From positions 1 to 5,566 of the forward strand of contig JACDAY010000083.1 of assembly GCA_013695195.1 (NCBI GenBank): DNA of 5,566 bases, in the 5' to 3' direction. The translations under genes were made by a program, and so were the position numbers. Source of the stretch: Blastocatellia bacterium (GTDB lineage: Bacteria > Acidobacteriota > Blastocatellia > Pyrinomonadales > Pyrinomonadaceae). The notes below the pieces were generated by a model that was given only the letters and a program-made list of their open reading frames with translations, searched no databases and was not told the origin of the DNA. Of the stretch, positions 1-5,566 are shown piece after piece; position 1 is the stretch's first letter; each line of letters starts with the position of its first letter.

Positions 1-157
1 AATCAGATGTTTGGATGCTGCAAGCCGGAAAAGCTTTGGCTTCTACTGGACGTTTATTCAGCCTTTTAGCGGCTTGATAAGAATGGAAATGTTAAAGACG
101 ATCAAGCGAAAGGCCGAAGGGATGTGAAGGCTGGTATCATTTGATCAGGGTAAGAAT
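1..157. other. Left edge, no supportable gene
   Basis: Two plus-strand frames are open from the window edge. One closes with TGA at 75-77 and reads as a short helical tail ending in FSLLAA. The other closes at TGA 125-127. Neither is long enough to recognise, so a partial upstream gene ending here is possible but unproven. If the beta-oxidation genes follow the fadNAE order, the 3-hydroxyacyl-CoA dehydrogenase might be expected upstream, but the tail does not look like the end of that family. No convincing promoter was seen. The only leader signal for the next gene is an AGGG at 147-150, 7 bases before its ATG. Confidence 0.3.
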
Positions 158-415
158 ATGCAAAATTTCTACAAATTGCCGTTGGTTCTCGATCCGCAGC
201 CCGAAGGCGGATGGACGATAACTTGTCCGGTGTTGCCGGAATTGATCACTGAAGCGGATACGTGGGAAGAGATCGAGCCGAATGTGAGCGATGCTTTGCA
301 GGCGGTGATCGAAATTTACGAGCATCTTAAAAAACCGCTGCCGTACGTTCTAAAACCGATAAATGGCGATGCTCTGCTTCTAACGGATACCATTGTCCAT
401 CTGGAGGCGGCGTGA
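158..415 (+). CDS. hicB: HicB-family antitoxin
   Basis: This 85-residue protein is the probable antitoxin of a type II HicAB module. It would bind and neutralise the HicA RNase encoded immediately downstream and may help repress the operon. The sequence shows the HicB hallmark: an N-terminal strand (YKLPLVLDP), then a GGWTITCPVLPELITEAD stretch, then a helix starting near residue 36 (TWEEIEPNVSDALQAVIEIY) ending in a KKPLP turn. This is the partially degraded RNase H-like HicB fold. The C-terminal ~20 residues show no obvious ribbon-helix-helix or HTH segment, so this looks like a short HicB without a clear DNA-binding domain. The ATG at 158 has only a weak AGGG ribosome site 7 bases upstream. 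Family assignment rests on the protein pattern plus the adjacent hicA. Confidence is high as a pair, slightly lower for this protein alone. Confidence 0.85.
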   Translation: MQNFYKLPLVLDPQPEGGWTITCPVLPELITEADTWEEIEPNVSDALQAVIEIYEHLKKPLPYVLKPINGDALLLTDTIVHLEAA

Positions 416-621
416 GGTATCGAGAAGTCGAGAAAAAACTACGAAATCTCGGCTGTAACGAACTCCTGAGCAAAGGCGGATCACACCGGAAGTGGATCAA
501 TCCGCAAACAAACCGCGGCACTTCCGTACCGGATTGGGGAAGCAAAGACCTAAAGAACGGAACGCTTCGGACGGCGGTGAAACAGCTTGGGCTGGATTGG
601 GAAGAGTTTACGGCGGCATAA
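412..621 (+). CDS. hicA: HicA-family mRNA interferase toxin
   Basis: This 69-residue protein has the small dsRBD-like fold of HicA toxins, which act as ribosome-independent mRNA endonucleases. Visible landmarks are the N-terminal helix containing the EVEKKLRNLGC pattern, the catalytic loop GGSHRKW with the expected active-site His25, and the C-terminal helix in which a KNGTLRTAVKQLGL stretch replaces the usual RG-TLRSILKQAGL-type ending. The start is a GTG at 412 whose last two bases lie in the TGA stop of hicB (GTGA overlap). This implies translational coupling, so toxin synthesis depends on antitoxin translation. Length is normal for HicA (about 60-80 residues) and nothing looks broken. The antitoxin-first order is the less common arrangement for hicAB loci but is well known. 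Confidence 0.88.
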   Translation: MRYREVEKKLRNLGCNELLSKGGSHRKWINPQTNRGTSVPDWGSKDLKNGTLRTAVKQLGLDWEEFTAA

Positions 622-625
622 GTCA

Positions 626-653
626 GAACCGTGAGCGGTAGGGGACCGGGTTC
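626..653. repeat. REP-like nested palindrome
   Basis: Outer arms GAACC (626-630) and GGTTC (649-653) enclose an inner hairpin CGGT (636-639) / ACCG (645-648) with a 5-base AGGGG loop. The GTGAG at 631-635 is bulged out on one side. This bulged, GC-rich stem is typical of REP or REP-derived intergenic repeats. It starts 5 bases after the hicA stop and has no T-run, so an intrinsic terminator is unlikely, though it could protect the 3' end of the hicBA mRNA. Only one copy is present in the window, so repeat status is inferred from form. Confidence 0.5.
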
Positions 654-735
654 CAGGTATCCAGGCGAGAAGGATGTTGAAACGCCCTTATAGCTGTCAG
701 GTTGAGCGTGACCACGCCGTAAACGACATGGCTAT

Positions 736-1503
736 ATGCCGCGAAACGCGGGAAGGCTGTTGGAAAGGCTCATGAGCGGAGATCTCCAGATCGAGAATTT
801 GGATATGAAGAAAAAAGGGAAAGGCTTTACCGAAGACATTGCTAAGTTTTTTGAAAATCCTTCTCGTGAGAGTCTGCGCGAAGTTCTGAAGAACAACTTT
901 GGGGAATTTCCCAACATTGATTTTAAAGAAAACTTTTCTTCTGGGGCAAAGCTTGCCCGACATGTATTGGCAATTGCTAATTCTGGTGGCGGTTGTCTTG
1001 TATTCGGCGTTGCAGAAAAGCCGGACAAGTCTTTCGAACCTTCAGGCCTAGCCGACTTGAAAGACAAAGCAGACATTACGCGGAGTATTGAGAAGTTTCT
1101 TCCTTCGTCATTGTTGATTAATGAGGACATTGCGATTTTAGATTGTTCCTACGCGGAGGCCGAATATCCAACGCTTAAAGGAAAAAAATTTCAACTAATT
1201 GTGATCTAATCAGATCCGAAGCGTCTCCCTTTCGTTTCGGAATCTGGAAGTGGGAGCGATATTAGGGCAAATGCGATTTATGTTCGAAAGGGAACGGAAA
1301 GTCGAGAAGCCTCCAATGACGAACTGCAAAAGATAATAAATCGCCGTTTAGAGACCGGTTACTCGTCATCCAGCGAGATGGAATTGGTAGAGCATTTTGA
1401 ACAATTGAGAGCATTGTATGGTGAGATAAAGCAAGCCCATGTACTCCCCAAGATTTTTGGGCAGGACGTTATGAAGCGAATTGCCGAGACTATGGGTGGA
1501 TAA
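736..1503 (+). pseudogene. Schlafen/AlbA_2-domain protein, interrupted by in-frame stop
   Basis: One frame runs from 736 to the TAA at 1501-1503 and is broken only by TAA at 1207-1209. The upstream half carries FFENPSRESLREVLKNNFGE, then a DFKENF motif, then LARHVLAIANSGGGCLVFGV. This DFKE...IANSGGG...FGV pattern marks the AlbA_2 (divergent AAA-4, Schlafen-like) nucleic-acid-binding domain found in regulators and some defence proteins. Past the stop the same frame reads SDPKRLPFVSESGSGSDI, then IYVRKGT and ELQKIINRRLETGYSSS, which is the expected C-terminal half of the domain, followed by a helical tail. Read through, the product is about 255 residues. The true start is uncertain: ATG 736, ATG 772 (AAAGG 3 bases upstream) and ATG 805 are all in frame, and homologues usually begin about 10-25 residues before the FFENP segment, which favours 772 or 805. 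A truncated 157-residue product, stop readthrough or a sequencing error are alternatives. Confidence 0.75.
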
Positions 1504-1649
1504 TGAAGCAGGTCGACGTTGTTCCCATTCCGAATTATCCGAACGAGAGCGTTGAGGAGTTTATAGTTGCGCTAATTGAAAAAAAGAAAAGTAAAATTCG
1601 CATTTGCTCGATGTTAACGAACTATAAGAAGACCATTTTGGAAGTATAA
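1503..1649 (+). CDS. Small ORF, 48 aa, unknown
   Basis: The ATG at 1503-1505 shares its A with the TAA that ends the AlbA_2 frame (TAATG). The ORF ends with TAA at 1647-1649, 5 bases before the thiolase ATG. The product starts MKQVDVVPIPNYPNESVEEF and continues with a lysine-rich stretch and a hydrophobic IRICSMLTNY segment. There is no signal peptide and no motif I recognise. The tight coupling to the preceding frame suggests that it was once translated with the AlbA_2 gene, either as a small partner or as the N-terminal stub of a larger gene lost when the thiolase joint formed. It could also be a chance ORF. I assign no function. Confidence 0.4.
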   Translation: MKQVDVVPIPNYPNESVEEFIVALIEKKKSKIRICSMLTNYKKTILEV

Positions 1650-1654
1650 ATCTT

Positions 1655-2836
1655 ATGAAAGAAGCAGTAATTGTATCGGCCGTGCGGACGGCTGTGGGAA
1701 AGGCGCCGAAGGGCACGTTGAAGAACACGCGGCCGGATGATCTCGGTGCGGCGGCGATCAGGGAAGCGGTGAAACGTGTTCCGAGTCTGGATGTAAATCA
1801 GATCGAGGACGTGATAATGGGCTGCGCGTTTCCGGAGGCGGAGCAGGGGATGAATGTAGCGAGGACGGCGATGATCGCGGCGGGTTTGCCGGTCGAGACT
1901 TCTGCGATGACGGTTAATCGTTATTGTTCGTCGGGTTTGCAGACTATCGCTATTGCGGCGGACCGGATCGCGACGGGCGGCGCGGATGTGATAGTCGCGG
2001 GCGGCTTGGAAACGATGTCGATGATACCGATGGGTGGAAACGTGGTGCGACCGAACCCGGCGATCGTCGATTCATATCCGGACTATTATCTGAACATGGG
2101 ACTGACGGCGGAGAATCTCGCGAAAAAATACGAAATCACGCGCGAGCAGGCGGATGAGTTTTCGCTCAGGTCGCATCAGAAAGCGGCGTCGGCGATAAAA
2201 GAAGGCAGGTTTAAAGACGAGATCGTGCCCTTTATGGTTTTTGTTGATGAGCTCGACGAAAAAGGACGAGTCCGCCGGAAAGAAGTTGTTTTCGATACGG
2301 ACGAAGGCCCGCGTTACGATGCTTCGCCCGCAGGTTTTGCGAAACTGAAGCCCGTGTTTCACGTCAACGGAACCGTAACGGCGGGAAACGCCTCGCAGAT
2401 GTCCGACGGTGCCGCTGCGGTCGTGATAATGTCGGCGGAAAAAGCTGCCGAGATCGGTGCGAAACCGATGGCGCGGTTTGTTTCGTTCGCGACGGCCGGA
2501 TGTTTGCCCGAAGAAATGGGCATCGGGCCCGTTTACGCAATACCTAAGGCTTTGAAACTTGCGGGGTTGACGCTCGATCAGATCGATGTTATCGAATTGA
2601 ACGAAGCGTTTGCCGCGCAAGGTTTATCTGTAATGAAGCTGCTCGAAATGGATCCTGAAAAGGTCAATGTGAACGGCGGCGCGGTGGCTTTGGGGCATCC
2701 GCTGGGCTGCACAGGGGCGAAGCTGGCAGCAACATTATTGCAGGAATTGAAACGGCGAAATGCACGTTACGGAATGGTAACGATGTGCGTCGGCGGCGGA
2801 ATGGGCGCAGCGGGGATTTTTGAAAGAAGTGAATGA
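1655..2836 (+). CDS. fadA: 3-ketoacyl-CoA thiolase (acetyl-CoA C-acyltransferase)
   Basis: The enzyme catalyses the last step of fatty-acid beta-oxidation in the cytoplasm: thiolytic cleavage of 3-ketoacyl-CoA by CoA to acetyl-CoA and a shortened acyl-CoA. The 393-residue length is normal for thiolases. Catalytic landmarks are all present: the acyl-accepting Cys91 in NRYCSSGLQ, Asn316 in ELNEAFA, His348 in GHPLGCTGAK, and the general-base Cys378 in MCVGGGMGAAG. The N-terminus (KEAVIVSAVRTAVGK, then TRPDDLG) and the AFPEAEQGMNVAR segment match the Bacillus FadA / peroxisomal ACAA1 type rather than PhaA-type acetoacetyl-CoA thiolases. The start is ATG 1655 with a weak GGAAG about 10 bases upstream. 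The acyl-CoA dehydrogenase lies 1.27 kb downstream, in fadA-fadE order, with cargo genes between. Subgroup substrate preference (long versus short chain) cannot be read from the sequence. Confidence 0.96.
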   Translation: MKEAVIVSAVRTAVGKAPKGTLKNTRPDDLGAAAIREAVKRVPSLDVNQIEDVIMGCAFPEAEQGMNVARTAMIAAGLPVETSAMTVNRYCSSGLQTIAIAADRIATGGADVIVAGGLETMSMIPMGGNVVRPNPAIVDSYPDYYLNMGLTAENLAKKYEITREQADEFSLRSHQKAASAIKEGRFKDEIVPFMVFVDELDEKGRVRRKEVVFDTDEGPRYDASPAGFAKLKPVFHVNGTVTAGNASQMSDGAAAVVIMSAEKAAEIGAKPMARFVSFATAGCLPEEMGIGPVYAIPKALKLAGLTLDQIDVIELNEAFAAQGLSVMKLLEMDPEKVNVNGGAVALGHPLGCTGAKLAATLLQELKRRNARYGMVTMCVGGGMGAAGIFERSE

Positions 2837-2839
2837 GCA

Positions 2840-2951
2840 ATGATTCAGTCATTCAAATATAAAGGCTGTGCGAATTGTTCGAGAAAGGCGGGTCGAATAC
2901 ATCTACGCGCAAAAAGCGAAAGAATCGCGGCTTGATGCGATGAGCGTTACT
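2840..2951 (+). pseudogene. Decayed HigB-family (RelE-like) toxin remnant
   Basis: Beginning 4 bases after the thiolase stop, three successive frames together read like the front of a HigB-type RNase toxin: MIQSFKYKG (2840-2866), then LCELFEKGGSN (2866-2898, shifted by -1), then YIYAQKAKESRLDAMSVT (2898-2951, shifted by -1 again). HigB proteins typically open with MI-SF--KG, then a short LFE-G segment, then a basic helix and an RLDA-type helix. The order and spacing fit, which chance would rarely give across three frames. Two single-base losses would explain the shifts. The rest of the toxin core (usually an L-G---G--S--VN--WRI-F region) is absent, as is a higA antitoxin, so the remnant is also 3'-truncated. 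A non-coding intergenic spacer is the alternative. The assignment is by eye only. Confidence 0.45.
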
Positions 2952-3071
2952 TGCAATCAAAATTATTTGAAATATCACCGGGTCGTAAACAAACAATCTC
3001 TTTGAAGTTTAGTAAAAAGCGTTTTGTACACAAATGAGATATATGAATTTCTTGTTTAAAAATTTGCCTAA

Positions 3072-3077
3072 AAGGAG
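3072..3077 (+). promoter_or_regulatory. Strong Shine-Dalgarno for the amidase-like gene
   Basis: AAGGAG sits 7 bases before the ATG at 3085. It is by far the best ribosome site in the window; the other genes have weak or absent ones. The preceding stretch (about 2950-3070) is AT-rich and could hold a promoter. A TTGAAG at 3002-3007 is a possible -35, but the hexamer 17 bases further (TGTACA) is a poor -10, so I do not call a promoter. It suggests that the cassette is expressed on its own rather than by read-through from fadA. Confidence 0.6.
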
Positions 3078-3084
3078 ATGAATT

Positions 3085-3561
3085 ATGAAAATGCCGACGG
3101 CGACGGAGTTAGACGGGTTCATTAATAAACATATATCGGAAATTTGCGCCTGCAAATTTATAAAAGACAGCGACAACCATTGCGCTCATTTTGTCTGCCA
3201 CACCACTGAATTAAAATTTGGCTTGACTTGTTTCGGAATGACGGGCAAAGGCGAACGAAGTATAAGTGCAAACATTCGTGTTCAGGAAGTTTTTCCGCAA
3301 TGCCGGAGAGTCGGCAAATGGGCGGACAAACCCGCGGATTTGCGAAACGGATTTATATTCGTTACGCAAGCGGGCAACGTCAATCTGCGGAACAAGACAA
3401 TAAGCAATGTGCCTCGAAAGCATATCGGAATTTTTATCGAACAAAATGTCTGGCAGTATAAAAATCGGTTCAGGCACGTTATCAAACAAACGCCGAAAGA
3501 GTTTAGCCAGCATTATGCGGGAACTGGTTACGAGATTTTTTACGGAGAATTTCCATTATGA
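3085..3561 (+). CDS. Putative NlpC/P60- or CHAP-like amidase, candidate effector
   Basis: This 158-residue protein has no signal peptide or membrane segment. I do not recognise a named family. Visible features are an N-terminal helix, then DNHCAHFVCH with Cys33 in a position like the nucleophile of NlpC/P60 (DCSGFV) or CHAP (NC--YV) papain-like peptidases, then a middle beta region (GFIFVTQAGNVNL, about 89-101), then KHIGIFIEQNVWQYKN with His113 as candidate base and Asn127 or a nearby polar residue as third member. The C-terminal part has KQTPKEFSQHY and an aromatic-rich end. The Cys-then-HIGI order and the roughly 80-residue spacing suit peptidoglycan amidases/endopeptidases, including small type VI secretion effectors. 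The stop overlaps the start of the next gene by 4 bases, and that gene encodes an exported protein, which fits an effector-immunity pair. Alternatives: a housekeeping cysteine hydrolase or a protein deamidase. The catalytic assignment is inference. Confidence 0.6.
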   Translation: MKMPTATELDGFINKHISEICACKFIKDSDNHCAHFVCHTTELKFGLTCFGMTGKGERSISANIRVQEVFPQCRRVGKWADKPADLRNGFIFVTQAGNVNLRNKTISNVPRKHIGIFIEQNVWQYKNRFRHVIKQTPKEFSQHYAGTGYEIFYGEFPL

Positions 3562-4004
3562 AAAACGGTATTTTGAAGTTTTCCTTTATTGGAATCGTTT
3601 ATCTTGTTTCATTTTCCGCCGTCTTTGGGCAGACGAAAAAAGCCGAAGCAAAAATATACGAGCCAACTGCGAAAGAAGCGGTTAAGCAGGTTTTCTTGAA
3701 CAGCGACATTCTTTTGTCGGCCGGTAAAAATTGTGAAGGCGTGGGCATGTCAAAACGCGACCGAACAATTCTCGATTTTTTAAGCGGTGTTTTATCATTT
3801 CAAGCCGAGCCGAATACGAGCAGCTCAATCGAATTTTCTTTCAAGCAAGAAAAAGGAAAAAGAAACGATCTCGTCTGGGTTTGCGATTTACTTTTCAGAG
3901 GAGGCGATGCGGAAACGCCTTGGAGCAACGGCATTAGATTCAAGATGCGTAATTCGGACAGACGATTGATGCGCGAATCAATGATGTGTATTGGAACAGG
4001 TTGA
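3558..4004 (+). CDS. Exported protein, candidate periplasmic immunity partner
   Basis: This 148-residue protein starts with a typical Sec signal peptide: positively charged MKNGILK, a hydrophobic core FSFIGIVYLVSFSAV, and a likely cleavage site after FGQ or nearby (about residue 25). The mature part is about 120 residues, with three cysteines (in NCEG, WVCD and MMCIGTG) and no transmembrane segment. No family is recognised. The ATG at 3558 lies inside the stop of the upstream amidase-like gene (ATGA), and a GGAG at 3544-3547 can serve as ribosome site, so the two are coupled. An exported small partner behind a signal-less cell-wall-hydrolase-like protein is the layout of Tae-Tai effector-immunity pairs, in which the immunity protein waits in the periplasm. 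Function is inferred only from this arrangement. It might instead be an unrelated secreted hypothetical protein. Confidence 0.65.
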   Translation: MKNGILKFSFIGIVYLVSFSAVFGQTKKAEAKIYEPTAKEAVKQVFLNSDILLSAGKNCEGVGMSKRDRTILDFLSGVLSFQAEPNTSSSIEFSFKQEKGKRNDLVWVCDLLFRGGDAETPWSNGIRFKMRNSDRRLMRESMMCIGTG

Positions 4005-4109
4005 AATTATTATTCAAAAAAAAAGCGATGGATAAGTTAGGCATGATTAATGTCATCCCTGCTTATGATCCTAATCCCTATTATTTTCTCGCTAATTTAC
4101 AGAGCAATT
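4005..4109. other. AT-rich spacer with nine-A tract
   Basis: The gap between the immunity-like gene and the acyl-CoA dehydrogenase is AT-rich and contains an uninterrupted run of nine A at 4016-4024. No hairpin that would act as a terminator is visible. An ATG at 4050 is in frame with the dehydrogenase, but it would add a hydrophobic leader foreign to that family. Confidence 0.4.
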
Positions 4110-5566
4110 ATGGATGCACAAATGGAAAAAGAATATATGAAAGGCGGAGCGTTTCTAATCGAAGATCGAGGAACGGCCGAAATTTTTACACCCGAGGATT
4201 TCACCGAAGAGCAGAAGATGATCGGCGAGACGACAAGGGAATTTGTCGATAACGAAGTGCATCCGCAGCTTCCCGCGATGGAAAAGCATGATTGGGAAAT
4301 AGCGCGGGAATTGGTGGCAAAAGGAGGCGAACTCGGGCTTTTGGGAGCTACTATTCCCGAGGAATACGGCGGCTTGGCACTCGATCAGGTTTCCGGTGCC
4401 GTGATTGCCGAAATGATGGGACGAGCCGGCGGATTTGGTACAACATTTGGCGCGCAAACGTCTATCGGCGTGCTGCCGATCCTTTATTTCGGCTCGCAGG
4501 AATTAAAACAGCAATGGATTCCGCCGATAATTGCGGGCGAAAAGGTTACGGCCTATTGTTTGTCCGAGGCGGGCTCCGGCTCGGACGCTTTGGGTGCAAA
4601 GACCAACGCGAAACTGAGCGAAGACGGCACATATTACACACTTAGCGGCGAGAAGATGTGGATATCGAATGGCGGTTTTGCCGACGTTTTCATAGTTTTC
4701 GCAAAGGTTGACGGCGAGAAGGAAAAGTTCTCGGCTTTTGTCGTCGAACGCAGCGATAACTGCCTTCCCGGTAACGAAGAGCACAAAATGGGGATCAAAT
4801 CGTCCTCGACCACGCCGCTTATTTTGTCGGATGCAAAAGTTCCTGCCGGCAATTTGATCGGCAATGTCGGCGACGGAGCGAAAATAGCTTTTAATATTCT
4901 TAATGTAGGCAGATTTAAACTCGGCGCTTCCGTTACAGGCGGAGCAAAACTCGCTGTGCACGAGGCGATCCGATATGCAAACGAACGACATCAATTCAAC
5001 AAACCTATCTCCAGCTTTGGCGCGATCAAGCACAAATTGGCCGAAATGGCGATCCGCACGTGGGTGGCGGAATCGATCACATACAGGACCGTAGGGATGA
5101 TCGACGCTCTGATCGGCGACGGAGCGAGCGCAGAGAAGAAATTACAATCGATCGAGGAATATGCGGTGGAGAGCTCTATCAACAAAGTCGCGTGTTCCGA
5201 AGCTCTCGACTATGTTGTTGACGAGATGGTCCAGATCTACGGCGGTTATGGTTACTCGGCTGATTATCCGGCGGAAAAAGCTTATCGCGATTCGCGTATT
5301 AACCGCATTTTCGAAGGCACGAACGAGATCAACCGCCTGCTTATTCCCGGACAGCTGATGAAGCGTGCGATGAAGGGCAGGCTCGGACTCTTGCAGGCTG
5401 GAAAGGCATTGCAGGACGAGATACTGAATCCCCAAATGTCGTTCGATGAAGATGAAGGCTTGCTCGCAGCCGAAACCAAACTTGCCAAAAATGCCAAGAA
5501 AATTGCGCTGATGGTGATTGGAACCGCGGCGCAGAAATATATGATGGAACTGCAAAACCAGCAGGA
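4110..5566 (+). CDS. fadE: Acyl-CoA dehydrogenase, long form (3' end outside window)
   Basis: This FAD enzyme catalyses the first beta-oxidation step, alpha,beta-dehydrogenation of acyl-CoA to trans-2-enoyl-CoA, passing electrons to electron-transfer flavoprotein. The frame stays open to the window edge and gives 485 residues. Landmarks: KGGAFLIED and FTPEDFTEEQKMI at the N-terminus; the first ACAD signature LSEAGSGSDAL (151-161), which contacts FAD and substrate; GEKMWISNG; KMGIKSSST; and the second signature running from QIYGGYGYSADY to the RINRIFEGTNEINR segment, with candidate catalytic Glu402 in FEGTNE. The sequence continues past the usual end of short- and medium-chain enzymes into a helical extension (RLGLLQAGKAL onward). 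This matches the ~590-residue FadE/VLCAD-ACAD9 class, so about 100 residues are probably missing. In-frame ATGs at 4110, 4122 and 4137 compete. Family N-termini favour 4110 or 4122, while 4137 has the best purine-rich leader. Confidence 0.95.
   Translation, partial: MDAQMEKEYMKGGAFLIEDRGTAEIFTPEDFTEEQKMIGETTREFVDNEVHPQLPAMEKHDWEIARELVAKGGELGLLGATIPEEYGGLALDQVSGAVIAEMMGRAGGFGTTFGAQTSIGVLPILYFGSQELKQQWIPPIIAGEKVTAYCLSEAGSGSDALGAKTNAKLSEDGTYYTLSGEKMWISNGGFADVFIVFAKVDGEKEKFSAFVVERSDNCLPGNEEHKMGIKSSSTTPLILSDAKVPAGNLIGNVGDGAKIAFNILNVGRFKLGASVTGGAKLAVHEAIRYANERHQFNKPISSFGAIKHKLAEMAIRTWVAESITYRTVGMIDALIGDGASAEKKLQSIEEYAVESSINKVACSEALDYVVDEMVQIYGGYGYSADYPAEKAYRDSRINRIFEGTNEINRLLIPGQLMKRAMKGRLGLLQAGKALQDEILNPQMSFDEDEGLLAAETKLAKNAKKIALMVIGTAAQKYMMELQNQQ

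Noticed and set aside
713..726. Fourteen-base identity to a conserved small-subunit rRNA segment (CACGCCGTAAACGA)
   Set aside because: The flanking bases do not continue as 16S rRNA on either side, so this is a chance or repeat-derived match rather than an rRNA fragment.
674..775. 33-codon ORF beginning MLKRPYSC in the spacer after hicA
   Set aside because: It lies within probable repeat DNA, overlaps the start of the AlbA_2 frame, and has no ribosome site or recognisable motif. It is mentioned only as part of the repeat observation.
2072..2620. Long minus-strand ORF of 182 codons inside the thiolase gene
   Set aside because: It is a shadow of the thiolase codon pattern on the opposite strand, rich in Arg, Phe and His, without any recognisable motif.
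4050..4109. Upstream in-frame ATG at 4050 for the acyl-CoA dehydrogenase
   Set aside because: It would add a hydrophobic 20-residue leader not found in this cytoplasmic family, and there is no ribosome site.
3953..4252. Alternative frame across the end of the exported protein (DVYWNRLKLLF...) as a frameshifted C-terminal extension
   Set aside because: The frame is closed by stops at 3935 and 3950, and its later part overlaps the acyl-CoA dehydrogenase in the wrong frame. The exported protein already ends plausibly at CIGTG.
4503..5033. Minus-strand ORF of 176 codons inside the acyl-CoA dehydrogenase
   Set aside because: The plus-strand frame carries both ACAD signatures and the catalytic Glu, so the minus-strand ORF is a shadow.
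1..5566. CRISPR array, tRNA, rRNA or insertion sequence with transposase
   Set aside because: No regularly spaced direct repeats, no tRNA-like cloverleaf and no transposase motif were seen on reading the window.

Overview
The window looks like a fatty-acid beta-oxidation locus from a bacterial chromosome, with accessory genes lodged in the gaps between the metabolic genes. The two large recognisable genes are a 3-ketoacyl-CoA thiolase (1655-2836, FadA type) and a long-form acyl-CoA dehydrogenase (4110 to the window end, FadE type). Both resemble the fadA and fadE products of the Bacillus subtilis fadNAE operon and follow the same order on the same strand. The organism cannot be fixed from this window. 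The style of the thiolase and dehydrogenase, the moderate GC content and the palindromic repeat at about 626-653 make me lean towards Acidobacteriota (Blastocatellia/Pyrinomonadaceae-like). That is inference from memory, not a match I could run.

Layout, all on the plus strand. Positions 1-157 hold no gene I can support, only possible tails of something upstream. Positions 158-621 are a compact hicB-hicA toxin-antitoxin pair, antitoxin first, overlapping by 4 bases. Positions 622-735 are non-coding and contain a nested palindrome of the REP kind. Positions 736-1503 are one reading frame for a Schlafen/AlbA_2-type protein, cut by a single in-frame TAA at 1207-1209. A 48-codon ORF (1503-1649) overlaps its end by one base and stops 5 bases before the thiolase. 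Immediately after the thiolase, 2840 to about 2951, lies what I read as the decayed 5' part of a HigB-family toxin gene with two frameshifts.

Positions 3085-4004 hold the most interesting unit, a two-gene cassette of lower GC. The first gene encodes a 158-residue protein without a signal peptide, with a Cys...His arrangement like NlpC/P60 or CHAP amidases. The second overlaps it by 4 bases (ATGA) and encodes a 148-residue protein with a clear N-terminal signal peptide. A cytoplasmic putative cell-wall hydrolase coupled to an exported partner is the organisation expected for an antibacterial amidase effector and its periplasmic immunity protein. The assignment is structural inference, not family recognition.

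Taken together, a beta-oxidation operon (dehydrogenase and thiolase steps, acting on acyl-CoAs in the cytoplasm) appears to have collected toxin-antitoxin and conflict-type cargo on both sides of fadA, some intact (hicBA, the amidase-like pair) and some broken (the AlbA_2 gene, the higB remnant).
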